From a bacterium (GTDB taxonomy: Bacteria; Bacillota; Clostridia; Lachnospirales; Lachnospiraceae): a stretch of 37,489 nucleotides of DNA. Of this stretch, positions 18,931 through 27,135 are shown piece after piece. A model generated the notes under the pieces. That model saw only the letters and a list, made by a program, of their open reading frames with translations. It was not told the origin of the DNA and ran no database searches. Numbering within the stretch: position 1 is the first letter of the stretch; the number at the start of each line of letters is the position of its first letter. Made by a program: the position numbers and the translations under genes. The stretch is taken from assembly GCA_028727105.1 (NCBI GenBank), contig JAQYOU010000160.1, positions 1 through 37,489 on the forward strand, in the 5' to 3' direction.

Positions 18931-19898
18931 TTTCTGCTTCTCCTGTGGGTCTCCGACGGAATAAATGAGGTCGGGCGCGGTGTCTTCTCTGTGATCTCAC
19001 CCAGCACCTGCACCGGTGAAAGCTTTGCTACACGGGCCTTGGTATTCAGGACGATCCGGTGAGCCGTCACATCCAAAAAGATATCCGTCACATCCTCCGG
19101 AAGCACATAATCCCTGCCGTGCACATACGCCCATGCCTTCGCCATGCGCACGCATGCGATCGTTCCTCTGGGACTGACCCCCAGATCGATATAGTCGTTT
19201 TCCCGCGTGGCGGCAACCAGCCGCGTCACATATTCATAAATGCTCTCATGCACATAGACCGCATCCGCCTCGCTCTGCAGGCTCACCAGTCCCTGCGCAT
19301 CGATGACCGGACGGATCTGTTCCGCGCTGTTACGACTGCTCTTGCCCTGTGCGATCAGCACCTCGCTATCAAAATCCGGATAACCCATGCTCATACAGAT
19401 CATGAAACGGTCCAGCTGGGACTCGGGTAAAAGCTGTGTTCCGGCACTTCCCTTCGGGTTTTCCGTGGCGATGACCAAAAACGGCTCCGGCACTTCATGT
19501 CCGATGCCGTCCACGGTCACCCGGCGCTCCTCCATGACCTCCAGGAGCGCAGACTGGGTCTTTGGCGAGGTGCGGTTGATCTCATCTGCCAGAAAGAGGT
19601 TGCACATGATCGCACCCTCCCGGTAAAAGAATTCGCCACGTTCCTTATCGTACATGGTAAAGCCTAAAATATCTGCCGGCAGTACATCCGGCGTAAACTG
19701 CATTCTGTGATTGTTCAGTGACATTGCCGCGGAAAAAGCAAGTGCCAGCGTGGTTTTTCCCACGCCGGGCACATCCTCGATCAATATATGACCTCCCGCC
19801 AGCATCGCTGCAAAGGCCTTTTTGATACAGGTATCCTTTCCGGAGACCATCTTTTTGGCCTCCGCAAGGATCTGTTCCACAATTTCATACGAAGCCAT
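18927..19898 (-). CDS. MoxR-family AAA+ ATPase
   Basis: 323 residues. Walker A is EDVPGVGKTTLA, Walker B LFLADEINRTSPKTQSALLEVMEE and sensor 1 VIATENP. MoxR proteins act as chaperones that mature or assemble partner complexes, here presumably the DUF58 and transglutaminase products. AAGGGG lies 8 nt before the ATG. The upstream 211 nt to hflC hold two structured repeats and no confident promoter. Confidence 0.93.
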   Translation of the reverse strand: MASYEIVEQILAEAKKMVSGKDTCIKKAFAAMLAGGHILIEDVPGVGKTTLALAFSAAMSLNNHRMQFTPDVLPADILGFTMYDKERGEFFYREGAIMCNLFLADEINRTSPKTQSALLEVMEERRVTVDGIGHEVPEPFLVIATENPKGSAGTQLLPESQLDRFMICMSMGYPDFDSEVLIAQGKSSRNSAEQIRPVIDAQGLVSLQSEADAVYVHESIYEYVTRLVAATRENDYIDLGVSPRGTIACVRMAKAWAYVHGRDYVLPEDVTDIFLDVTAHRIVLNTKARVAKLSPVQVLGEITEKTPRPTSFIPSETHRRSRK

Positions 19899-19940
19899 TC
19901 TCTTTCCCCTTATTTTCTATTCTCTCGAAAAACATTAAAC

Positions 19941-20015
19941 AATTGCGAAACTTTCCAGATTATGTTTTCTGGTGTCTCACATTCCCTGTTCACATTGTGA
20001 GCGAGTTTCGCAATT
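19941..20015. repeat. 75-bp inverted-repeat element with two internal hairpins
   Basis: AATTGCGAAACT (19941-19952) and AGTTTCGCAATT (20004-20015) are perfect 12-bp inverted repeats. Between them lie CCAGA/TCTGG (19955-19959, 19968-19972) and CTCACA/TGTGAG (19976-19981, 19996-20001), giving a possible three-way junction in RNA. Similar CTCTCGA sequences flank both sides (19922, 20018), but no clean target duplication was found. It lies in the leader of moxR. Confidence 0.55.
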
Positions 20016-20022
20016 ACCTCTC

Positions 20023-20084
20023 GAGAACCATGCACATCTGCTCCACACCTGACGTGCAAAGTCGCAGATGCTGCATGGTTTCTC
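20023..20084 (+). repeat. Hairpin-family copy 1 (conserved 22-nt apex)
   Basis: The arms from GAGAACCATGCA (20023) and to TGCATGGTTTCTC (ends 20084) pair over about 18 bp with one bulged C at 20071. They enclose the apex 20042-20063, which reads TCCACAC, then CTGAC, then GTGCAAAGTC. Copies 2 and 3 (36517-36578, 36749-36800) share the apex but not the stem sequence. It lies between hflC and moxR. Confidence 0.7.
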
Positions 20085-20109
20085 TTCGTAATATTTTACT
20101 TTCAGCAGC

Positions 20110-20985
20110 CTATCTGCCGTAAAAGATATCCGCCAGCGGCGAAGTCTCATCGATAATAAGTGTCTTGTTATCACCCTTCATCGTTGCCTTTGCCGCATCC
20201 AAAGAACGAAGGAACAGATAGAAATCTGCCTTTTCCTCGTTATTATACGCGTCACTTAAGATGCGCATGTATTCCGCCTCGCCTTTTGCAACGATCTCCT
20301 CCGCCTGTGCATCTGCCTCAGACTGCATGATGGTGATCTCCGCCTTTGTATTGTTGGAGATCTCCTTTGCTTCCTCTTCACCCTCTGCCTTGTAGGTGGC
20401 AGCGATATTGTTTCGCTCGGAGATCATACGCTCGTAGACGGCCGCCTTGTTCTCATCCGGCAGATCCAGAGATTTTGTTTCCACTGCAAGCAGCGTGATA
20501 CCATACTGATTCAGCGTGTCACCGATATTGTTCTTAATGGATGCCGCCAGCTCTCCGTCTCGTCCGCTGATGACCTCTTCCTGTGAAAGGGAACTGATCA
20601 CGTTCTTTAAGCTGTTGTATACGATCGTGTTGATGCGGTATTCCGCATTGCTCTTTTGGGCGCTCAGTGTCTGTGTGTACTTAATGGGATCATTGATCTC
20701 CCACAGAACAAAACAGTCGGCGATCATGGACTTTTTATCCTTTGTCATAACATCGCTCACCGCCAGATCGTAAAGAAGCACTTCCTTCTCGATTTTTTCC
20801 ACGTGCTGGATAAAAGGCACCTTCACGCTCAGTCCCGGATCTTCTTTGACAGAAACGATCTTTCCGAACTGCTTGACAACCGCATATTCATTCGGATACG
20901 TGACAACCATGCAGGAGCCGCCCAGTGCGAACAGCGCGATCAGAAGTACGACAAATATCCATTTTTTTCCTTTAGTTTTCTGCAT
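20110..20985 (-). CDS. hflC: SPFH/band-7 membrane protease regulator, HflC-like
   Basis: 291 residues from the ATG at 20985, with GGAGG 8 nt upstream. One N-terminal membrane helix (about 8-27) is followed by an SPFH domain beginning YPNEYAVVKQFGK and a coiled region rich in Ala and Glu (about 190-245). HflK and HflC form a cage around the FtsH protease and modulate membrane protein turnover. It overlaps the end of hflK by 14 nt. No FtsH gene lies within the window. Confidence 0.87.
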   Translation of the reverse strand: MQKTKGKKWIFVVLLIALFALGGSCMVVTYPNEYAVVKQFGKIVSVKEDPGLSVKVPFIQHVEKIEKEVLLYDLAVSDVMTKDKKSMIADCFVLWEINDPIKYTQTLSAQKSNAEYRINTIVYNSLKNVISSLSQEEVISGRDGELAASIKNNIGDTLNQYGITLLAVETKSLDLPDENKAAVYERMISERNNIAATYKAEGEEEAKEISNNTKAEITIMQSEADAQAEEIVAKGEAEYMRILSDAYNNEEKADFYLFLRSLDAAKATMKGDNKTLIIDETSPLADIFYGR

Positions 20986-21970
20986 CTGCCGCACCTCCTT
21001 CCTCTGTATTTCCGGCATCCGGTGTGTTCATTTCAATATTCGCAAAGCTCTCCAGTGGAAGCATCGTCTGGGTGCTTCCGTCGCTCTTCGTGATGATCAC
21101 CTTCATGTCAGGCAGAATGTCCTCCATCGTCTCGTAGAACATGCGCTGCTTTGTGATCAACGGATATTTCTTATACTCGGCATACAGCTCATTGAGACGG
21201 GCCACCTGACCCTTTGCCTCGTTGACGCGCTCCTCCGCCTTTGCATTGGCGGTCTTCAACGTCTCGTCCACCTTGGCCCGCGCTGCAGGAATATCCTCGT
21301 TTCGCTTCTGGTTTGCTTTGTTGATGGAGGTCTCCTTGCCCTGCTTTGCATTCTCCACATTCTTGAATGCATCAATAACCTCCGATGTCGGCGGCTCTGC
21401 ATCCTGGATGGTGATGTTCACCAGCTGGATACCCAGATCCTCCTGATCCAGGCGGGTCATGATCTTCTCTTTAATAGAAGCCTGAATCTCATTTTTTCCG
21501 GTGGTGATGACGCTGTCCACATCATACAGTCCGATGGTGTCACGGATATAGCTCTGGGTAAGCATCTTTAGGATCGCCACGGGATCCTCGGAATGATACA
21601 TGTATTTCACCGGATCCGTCACGCGATACTCCGCGTAGAAATCCACATTCACAAAGTTGTAGTCCCGGGTGATCATAAAGGACTCCGCATCAATGGACTC
21701 ATTGGTCTCCCGGTCATAGCCGATGGAAAATCCGTTGATGGTCTTCGGCACACGGGTCATCTCCTGCGCGAAGGGTATCTTCACATGCATACCCGGTTCT
21801 CCCACGACGCCGGGCACACCGAAGGTCGTCACAACCGCATACTCATTTTCCCGCAGTGTGTAAATACTTCCACCCAACAGGTAAACCACAACCAGCGCCA
21901 GGATCACAAGCACCATGCTGCGCCCCAGCTTCGCCGGTGAAAATTTCTTTTTCTTTTTTCCACCCGGCAT
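20972..21970 (-). CDS. hflK: SPFH/band-7 membrane protease regulator, HflK-like
   Basis: 332 residues from the ATG at 21970. A membrane helix lies at about 15-36, followed by an SPFH domain starting RENEYAVVTTFGVPG, then a coiled coil (about 215-270). It is the partner of HflC in the HflKC complex. Start uncertain: no good ribosome site precedes this ATG. The frame stays open about 40 codons further up with no ATG, GTG or TTG, to where GGGGAGAGG stands 6 nt before an ATA codon at 22063. An unusual start or a lost ATG there would add a hydrophilic N-terminus. Confidence 0.87.
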   Translation of the reverse strand: MPGGKKKKKFSPAKLGRSMVLVILALVVVYLLGGSIYTLRENEYAVVTTFGVPGVVGEPGMHVKIPFAQEMTRVPKTINGFSIGYDRETNESIDAESFMITRDYNFVNVDFYAEYRVTDPVKYMYHSEDPVAILKMLTQSYIRDTIGLYDVDSVITTGKNEIQASIKEKIMTRLDQEDLGIQLVNITIQDAEPPTSEVIDAFKNVENAKQGKETSINKANQKRNEDIPAARAKVDETLKTANAKAEERVNEAKGQVARLNELYAEYKKYPLITKQRMFYETMEDILPDMKVIITKSDGSTQTMLPLESFANIEMNTPDAGNTEEGGAADAEN

Positions 21971-22119
21971 TTCCGTAAATGTGCCGTTTTCTGTTCCGGC
22001 ATCTGTACCGGCAGAAAAACCCTCTGCCGCATTTGTCCTGTTTTTCTTTTGTCCGAATAATATGACGATCCTCTCCCCTCTTATCTCACTCTACCGCTGC
22101 CCGGCAGTTTTACCGAATG

Positions 22120-22305
22120 GTAACTGTTCAGTACCTTCACAGTTACGATGCGAAAATCCATGAAAATCATCTACGACAATGGGATTTCCGCACTCATGAA
22201 TCATGTTCTTACGGGTGCTGGACATCCGGTGGATGTACGTTTAGCACCGACCGGAACGGAGTGTAGACCTACGCGGTTCCGCTCCGACCTGTTCTGAACA
22301 GTTTT
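22120..22305 (+). mobile_element. MITE-like element, copy 1 (186 bp, IS66-like ends)
   Basis: The left end is GTAACTGTTCA (22120-22130) and the right end TGAACAGTTTT (22295-22305). The 8-bp duplication ACCGAATG directly flanks it at 22112-22119 and 22306-22313. Ends starting GTAA and an 8-bp duplication are typical of the IS66 family. It has no coding capacity. About 53 bp of internal sequence (from about 22215) absent from copy 2 can form hairpins. It lies in the 21971-22411 gap upstream of hflK, whose remainder holds a possible promoter (22371) and nothing else recognisable. Confidence 0.8.
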
Positions 22306-22370
22306 ACCGAATGTTCCTGTTTTCCACCTTCAGCCGAAGGAATGAAAATATTTATTTAATCATGTGAAAC

Positions 22371-22376
22371 AGTATA
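22371..22376 (-). promoter_or_regulatory. Possible extended -10 promoter for hflKC
   Basis: The minus strand reads TGGTATACT, an extended -10 form (TGnTATACT), but with a poor -35. If used, the hflK leader would contain the whole MITE. Confidence 0.3.
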
Positions 22377-22411
22377 CCAATTTTCAGACAAAAAAGAAAC
22401 CTTTATTTTTA

Positions 22412-22849
22412 TCAGATCACATACTGATCGCCCATCAGCTCATTCTGCCAGTCCAGCATATCCGCAAGTGTAATAGAATCCAACACCTCACTGATCGCAT
22501 CATCCAGCTTGGTCCAAAGGCGGTAGCACACACAGCTTCCCATATTTTCACATAGTTTTCCGTTATCGCCTACACAGTCCGTGGGTGCCAGGCTTCCCTC
22601 CGCAGCGCGCAAAATCTGACCAACCGTGTATCGTTCCGGCACATCATAGAGCGTGTAACCGCCCCGGGCACCCCGGACACTTTTCACCAGCCGGTCCTTG
22701 TGCAAAAGTGAGATGATCTGCTCTAAATATTTTTCCGAGATATTCTGTCTTTTTGCGATATCCTTCAGCTTCACAGGCTCACCGGTGCTGTATACAGCCA
22801 GATCCAGCATGAGCTTGATCGCATTCTGTCCTTTTGTTGATATTCTCAT
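22412..22849 (-). CDS. Rrf2-family transcription regulator (second copy)
   Basis: 145 residues from the ATG at 22849 (an upstream TTG at 22858 is too close to GGAGG). Rrf2 winged helix begins MRISTKGQNAIKLMLDLA, followed by the recognition region NISEKYLEQIISLLHKDRLVKSVRGARGGY. C-terminal cysteines are spaced C-x7-C-x5-C (DCVGDNGKLCENMGSC), the same as in the regulator at 25368 and like Fe-S binding Rrf2 proteins such as NsrR. It lies after cysK behind a terminator, so it may depend on read-through. Candidate roles are a CymR- or IscR-like control of sulfur metabolism. Confidence 0.88.
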   Translation of the reverse strand: MRISTKGQNAIKLMLDLAVYSTGEPVKLKDIAKRQNISEKYLEQIISLLHKDRLVKSVRGARGGYTLYDVPERYTVGQILRAAEGSLAPTDCVGDNGKLCENMGSCVCYRLWTKLDDAISEVLDSITLADMLDWQNELMGDQYVI

Positions 22850-22883
22850 TTTTTGCAAAATCCTCCTTTCAAAGTTCTCTTAA

Positions 22884-22918
22884 AAAAACTGCAGCCGGTG
22901 AAACGAGCTGCAGTTTTT
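22884..22918. terminator. Symmetric terminator after cysK
   Basis: AAAAACTGCAGC (22884-22895) pairs perfectly with GCTGCAGTTTTT (22907-22918). On the minus strand the stem ends in a T-run 14 nt beyond the cysK stop and just before the rrf2 gene, so it may partly uncouple the two. Confidence 0.8.
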
Positions 22919-22931
22919 ATATTTCCCATTA

Positions 22932-23870
22932 TTAATCGTTATTGAAAAGCGGTGTTGACAGGTATCTGTCTCCGGAATCCGGAAGCAGTGCCACGATGGT
23001 CTTTCCTGCATTTTCCGGTCTCTGTGCCAGGATCGTTGCTGCCTTTAATGCAGCACCGGAGGAGATACCTACCAGGATACCCTCGCTGACTGCAAATGCT
23101 TTTCCTTCTGCAAATGCATCCGCGTTCTCAATGGGAATGATCTCATCGTAAACGGTGGTATTTAATACATCCGGTACAAATCCGGCACCGATTCCCTGAA
23201 TCTTATGTGCTCCGGGAGTTCCCTTGGAAAGAACCGGGCTTCCTGCGGGCTCAACTGCCACGATCTTCACATCCGGATTTTTCTCCTTTAAATACTCGCC
23301 GACACCGGTGATCGTTCCACCGGTTCCCACACCTGCCACAAAGATATCTACCTTTCCGTCTGTCTGCTCCCAGATCTCCGGTCCGGTGGTCGCCTTGTGT
23401 GCTGCGGGGTTTGCAGGATTTACGAACTGTCCTAAGATCACTGCTCCATCAATCTCATTCTTTAATTCCTCTGCCTTTGCAATGGCACCCTTCATTCCCT
23501 TGGCACCCTCGGTGAGCACCAGCTCTGCGCCGTATGCCTTTAACAGATTTCTGCGCTCCACACTCATCGTATCGGGCAGTGTCAGGATGGCACGATAACC
23601 CTTCGCTGCTGCCACTGCTGCCAGTCCGATACCGGTATTACCACTGGTGGGCTCGATGATGGTTGCCCCCGGCTTTAATAAACCGCTCTTTTCCGCATCC
23701 TCGATCATTGCCAGTGCGATACGATCCTTGACGGATCCTGCGGGATTTAAATACTCCAGCTTTGCAAGAATGGTCGCGCCCTCTGCGCCTGCCTTCTTTG
23801 CATATCTGCTTGCTTTTAATATAGGTGTTCCTCCAACTAACTCTAATGCGCTCTCTTTAATCTGACTCAT
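22932..23870 (-). CDS. cysK: Cysteine synthase (O-acetylserine sulfhydrylase)
   Basis: 312 residues, a PLP fold-type II enzyme. K48 in NPAGSVKDR binds [18 protein letters not shown] and the SSGAA region hold cofactor and substrate. It makes cysteine from O-acetylserine and sulfide. It follows metY after 41 nt, giving two ways of assimilating sulfide in one operon. In some Gram-positives CysK binds and activates an Rrf2 regulator (CymR), and an Rrf2 gene follows here. Confidence 0.95.
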   Translation of the reverse strand: MSQIKESALELVGGTPILKASRYAKKAGAEGATILAKLEYLNPAGSVKDRIALAMIEDAEKSGLLKPGATIIEPTSGNTGIGLAAVAAAKGYRAILTLPDTMSVERRNLLKAYGAELVLTEGAKGMKGAIAKAEELKNEIDGAVILGQFVNPANPAAHKATTGPEIWEQTDGKVDIFVAGVGTGGTITGVGEYLKEKNPDVKIVAVEPAGSPVLSKGTPGAHKIQGIGAGFVPDVLNTTVYDEIIPIENADAFAEGKAFAVSEGILVGISSGAALKAATILAQRPENAGKTIVALLPDSGDRYLSTPLFNND

Positions 23871-23911
23871 GTCTGTTTACCTCCGATTTATATCTTTTAT
23901 GCTCACTCGTT

Positions 23912-25225
23912 TTATTCTGCTACGGCACGGAATGCCTCTTCCAGATCCTGAATGATATCATCAATATGCTCAGTTCCGATGGAGAGACGGATCGTATTCG
24001 GCTTGATGCCCTGATCCAGCAGCTCCTCGGGGCTGCACTGGCTGTGTGTGGTAGAAGCCGGATGGATGACCAGTGACTTCACATCTGCCACGTTTGCAAG
24101 CAGAGAGAACAGCTCCAGATTGTCAATGAAGTCCTTGGCCTTCTGCTCATCACCCTTAATCTCGAAGGTAAAGATAGAGCCTCCGCCGTTGGGGAAATAT
24201 TTCTTATATAATGCCTGCTGTGTCGGATCGTCGGTCACAGCGGGATGATTTACCTTTTCTACCTGCGGATGCTTGCTCAGATAGTCGACAACCTTCAACG
24301 CATTCTCCACATGACGCTCCACACGAAGGGATAAGGTCTCTAAGCCCTGCAGGAAGAAGAATGCATGGAACGGTGAAAGTGTAGCACCGGTATCACGCAG
24401 CAGGATCGCGCGGATCTTTGTCACGAAGGCTGCCGGTCCAACTGTCTTTGTAAAGCTGATGCCATGATAGCTGGGGTTGGGCTCTGTAAGTGAAGCGAAT
24501 TTTCCGGATGCCTCCCAGTCGAACTTTCCGCTGTCGATGATGACACCACCAATAGTCGTTCCATGACCGCCGATAAACTTTGTAGCGGAATGTACAACAA
24601 TATCTGCACCATACTCAATGGGACGAACCAGATAAGGTGTTGCGAAGGTGTTATCTACCACTAGCGGGATCTTATGTGCATGAGCAAGCTTTGCCAATGC
24701 CTCGATATCAACAACATCCGAATTCGGATTGCCAAGGGTCTCGATATAAAGTGCCTTTGTATTGTCCTGGATCGCAGCCTCAACTTCCTCTAAATTGAAG
24801 ATATCTACGAAGGTTGTAGTAATGCCATACTGCGGTAATGTATGAAGCAGCAGATTGAAGGAACCGCCGTAAATATTCTTTGCAGATACGATGTGATCTC
24901 CGGCCTGTGCCAGGTTCTCGATCGTATAAGTGATCGCTGCTGCTCCGCTGGCTACTGCCAGTGCTGCCACGCCGCCCTCCAGTGCTGCGATACGCTTCTC
25001 AAACACATCCTCTGTCGGGTTGGTCAGACGTCCGTAAATGTTTCCTGCATCACTCAGTCCAAAACGTGCGGCTGCATGTTCGCTGTTGCGGAATACATAA
25101 GATGATGTCTGATAGATCGGCACCGCTCTTGCATCCGTTACCGGATCCGGCTGCTCCTGTCCCACATGCAGCTGTAATGTCTCAAATTTTAAGTTTCTCT
25201 GGTCTCTTGTGATTTTTTCGCTCAT
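23912..25225 (-). CDS. metY: O-acetylhomoserine aminocarboxypropyltransferase (MetY family)
   Basis: 437 residues, the longer length of MetY rather than MetB/MetC. K216 in VVHSATKFIGGHG binds PLP. The N-terminus LKFETLQLHVGQEQPDP and IYGRLTNPT are characteristic. It joins O-acetylhomoserine with sulfide to homocysteine. AGGAGG precedes the ATG. The promoter and two CCTA-N9-TAGG palindromes upstream point to control by the neighbouring Rrf2 regulator. Confidence 0.95.
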   Translation of the reverse strand: MSEKITRDQRNLKFETLQLHVGQEQPDPVTDARAVPIYQTSSYVFRNSEHAAARFGLSDAGNIYGRLTNPTEDVFEKRIAALEGGVAALAVASGAAAITYTIENLAQAGDHIVSAKNIYGGSFNLLLHTLPQYGITTTFVDIFNLEEVEAAIQDNTKALYIETLGNPNSDVVDIEALAKLAHAHKIPLVVDNTFATPYLVRPIEYGADIVVHSATKFIGGHGTTIGGVIIDSGKFDWEASGKFASLTEPNPSYHGISFTKTVGPAAFVTKIRAILLRDTGATLSPFHAFFFLQGLETLSLRVERHVENALKVVDYLSKHPQVEKVNHPAVTDDPTQQALYKKYFPNGGGSIFTFEIKGDEQKAKDFIDNLELFSLLANVADVKSLVIHPASTTHSQCSPEELLDQGIKPNTIRLSIGTEHIDDIIQDLEEAFRAVAE

Positions 25226-25281
25226 AATTCATATCCTCCTTAAGCACTCCGTCGCTCTTTTTTTGGAGCTGTTTTTGTTTT

Positions 25282-25298
25282 CCTACTTATCCGATAGG
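25282..25298. promoter_or_regulatory. Rrf2-type operator B in the metY leader
   Basis: CCTACTTATCCGATAGG; its reverse complement CCTATCGGATAAGTAGG shares 13 of 17 bases with operator A. It sits about 10-25 nt downstream of the inferred metY start site. Confidence 0.65.
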
Positions 25299-25313
25299 TT
25301 TTCCGTTGAATGT

Positions 25314-25342
25314 ATCATATCCTATATTTTCCTATCTGTCAA
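25314..25342 (-). promoter_or_regulatory. Sigma-A promoter of metY-cysK
   Basis: TTGACA (25337-25342) and TATGAT (25314-25319) are 17 bp apart on the minus strand. The -35 lies inside operator A. The resulting leader of about 80 nt is too short for an S-box or T-box riboswitch. Confidence 0.85.
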
Positions 25343-25347
25343 GTAGG
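25331..25347. promoter_or_regulatory. Rrf2-type operator A over the metY -35 box
   Basis: CCTATCTGTCAAGTAGG covers the -35 element, so binding should block the polymerase. The outer CCTA/TAGG arms are common to operators A, B and C. Confidence 0.65.
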
Positions 25348-25367
25348 AAATGAAAATAAATTGAAAA

Positions 25368-25781
25368 TTATTTTTTCTTCTGATTTATCAGTTCTTCCAG
25401 GGTCGTGCCGTCTACATAATCATTGATGGTCTGCCACAAGCCTTCCCAAAACTTCAAAGTGCTACATCTCTCCTGGCGTTCACAGCGGTTGGGTATATCC
25501 TCCAGACAGGCGATGGGTGCTAAGGATCCCTCCGTGGTGCGCAGGATATCTCCCACCGTATAATCCGCCGGTGCTTTTGACAGCAGATATCCGCCGTTAT
25601 TTCCGCGGAAGCTTCTCACATAGCCGGCACGGGTTAATAGAGGCATGATCTGCTCCATGTATTTTAGCGTGATCCCCTGTCTTTCAGAGATCTCCTTTAA
25701 CGGGATGGCCTCTCCCTCATCGTGCTGTGCCAGATCGATCATGATTCGCAGCGCATAGCGCCCTTTTGTTGAAATCTTCAT
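25368..25781 (-). CDS. Rrf2-family transcription regulator (first copy, CymR/IscR-like)
   Basis: 137 residues from the ATG at 25781, with AGGAG about 10 nt upstream; a GTG at 25790 is too close to it. It begins MKISTKGRYALRIMIDLAQ with the recognition region QGITLKYMEQIMPLLTRAGYVRSFRGNNGGY. The cysteine pattern C-x7-C-x5-C (ACLEDIPNRCERQERC) equals that of the regulator at 22412, suggesting a shared Fe-S or thiol signal. It lies directly upstream of metY-cysK in the same direction. Operator C in its own leader suggests autoregulation. No strong terminator separates it from metY, so read-through is possible. Confidence 0.9.
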   Translation of the reverse strand: MKISTKGRYALRIMIDLAQHDEGEAIPLKEISERQGITLKYMEQIMPLLTRAGYVRSFRGNNGGYLLSKAPADYTVGDILRTTEGSLAPIACLEDIPNRCERQERCSTLKFWEGLWQTINDYVDGTTLEELINQKKK

Positions 25782-25849
25782 ACGTTTCACGCTCCTGTTT
25801 TGATGAAAATGATCTGCCGGTATTTCCCCGGACAGAAGGATCTTTATTT

Positions 25850-25866
25850 CCTAGTAAACTTATAGG
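25850..25866. promoter_or_regulatory. Rrf2-type operator C before the first Rrf2 gene
   Basis: CCTAGTAAACTTATAGG has the same 17-bp CCTA-N9-TAGG layout as the two metY sites and lies just downstream of the inferred start site of the rrf2 gene. Confidence 0.6.
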
Positions 25867-25875
25867 TTATTAATT

Positions 25876-25904
25876 AATTTACCGCATTTACGTGTAATTG
25901 TCAA
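25876..25904 (-). promoter_or_regulatory. Promoter of the first Rrf2 gene
   Basis: TTGACA (25899-25904), 17 bp, then TAAATT (25876-25881) on the minus strand. The -10 is 4 of 6, but the -35 and spacing are perfect. It is within 15 nt of the stop of the upstream gene. Confidence 0.6.
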
Positions 25905-25917
25905 TGAGATCCTGGTG

Positions 25918-27057
25918 TCATCTGTGATCATAGGTATCGAGGAAATGATGCTTTTCTCCATTTGTTTTATAGCAGATCATGGTGTCCAGATTCACATTTT
26001 CCACACTCTTGAAGATGTTCGCTTCTACATAAGGATTGACCTTCTTCAGTGTCTTGATCAGTTCCTTGATCTCCATGCGCTTGGATCTGTTTTCTTCATT
26101 ATTGCAAGTGGTACAGGTATCTGTAAACTTGCAGGCGCACTGGATAAAGCGGAGTCCGTTATAGTCCCGCCATGCCTTGATGTCATCCTCACGCACCAGA
26201 TACAGCGGACGGATCAGCTCCATACCCTCGAAGTTCGTGCTGTGGAGCTTTGGCATCATGGACTGGATCTGCGCACCGTAGAGCATGCCCATCAGGATCG
26301 TTTCGATCACATCATCGTAGTGATGTCCCAGGGCAATCTTGTTGCAGCCCAGTTCCTTCGCATAGTGGTATAAATGACCTCTGCGCATGCGGGCGCACAG
26401 GTAGCACGGATTTTTCTCAATGTGATACACACTGTCAAAAATATCCGACTCAAAGATAGTGATGGGAATGTGCAGTCTCTTTGCATTTTCTTCGATCACT
26501 TTTCGGTTTGCCGGACTGTAACCGGGATCCATCACAAGAAATTTCACCTCAAAGTCAAACTTGTTGTGCAGCTTCAATTCCTGAAAGCACTTTGCCATGA
26601 GCATGGAATCTTTTCCGCCGGAAATACAGACTGCGATCTTATCTCCCGGCTTCACCAGCTCATAAGTGTTGATCGCCTTCGTAAATTTAGACCAGATCCT
26701 TTTCTTATAGGTTTTCCGCAGACTCAGCTCCACATTTTTTGCAAATTCATCATTTGCGTTCTTCTCCTGCTCTTCAAAATAGTCCAAAAGCCACGCCGCA
26801 TAGCCGCCCTCCAGACTTACTGCATCAAATCCCTGTTCTCTTAAAGCTTCCGCCACTTCCACACTGTTTTTCCCTCTGCTGCAGCAGATCACCAGCTTTT
26901 TGGAATGATCTGTTTTCTCACTTGCCGCGATCTCCTCAGGCCGCAGTACGACCGCCCTCGGAATTGCTCCGTGAGACACCTCGATCTCATCACGGATATC
27001 AATGATCTGGTAATCCTTTTGATCCAGCTCCTTCAATTCTGCTAATGTGATACTCAT
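25918..27057 (-). CDS. Rhodanese domain fused to a TtcA-type ATP-pyrophosphatase (tRNA thiolation)
   Basis: 379 residues. The first 90 form a rhodanese domain with the persulfide loop CSRGKNS (C59). The rest is a TtcA/TilS-like N-type ATP pyrophosphatase with SGGKDS at 146-151, a CYLC pair (C218, C221) and further cysteines in CACKFTDTCTTC (307-318) suited to an Fe-S cluster. TtcA makes 2-thiocytidine in tRNA; the fused rhodanese could pass sulfur directly. Which tRNA or small molecule is modified here is inferred. It follows tcdA by 78 nt, also a tRNA-modification-type gene. GAGGGAG precedes the ATG. Confidence 0.85.
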   Translation of the reverse strand: MSITLAELKELDQKDYQIIDIRDEIEVSHGAIPRAVVLRPEEIAASEKTDHSKKLVICCSRGKNSVEVAEALREQGFDAVSLEGGYAAWLLDYFEEQEKNANDEFAKNVELSLRKTYKKRIWSKFTKAINTYELVKPGDKIAVCISGGKDSMLMAKCFQELKLHNKFDFEVKFLVMDPGYSPANRKVIEENAKRLHIPITIFESDIFDSVYHIEKNPCYLCARMRRGHLYHYAKELGCNKIALGHHYDDVIETILMGMLYGAQIQSMMPKLHSTNFEGMELIRPLYLVREDDIKAWRDYNGLRFIQCACKFTDTCTTCNNEENRSKRMEIKELIKTLKKVNPYVEANIFKSVENVNLDTMICYKTNGEKHHFLDTYDHR

Positions 27058-27135
27058 ATATTCTCCCTCGTCTTCCGCTCATGGTTCTCGTAGCCTCATC
27101 ATCCACTACTTCAGGGATGGGCCAAACACCACCTC

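Noticed and set aside
20023-20084. Hairpin copy 1 as a plain terminator of hflC
   Set aside because: No T-run follows on the minus strand, and the conserved apex shared with two other loci argues for a repeat family.
25226-25307. Possible S-box or T-box riboswitch in the metY leader
   Set aside because: The leader is only about 80 nt, with no anti-terminator/terminator pair or T-box sequence; operators explain regulation better.
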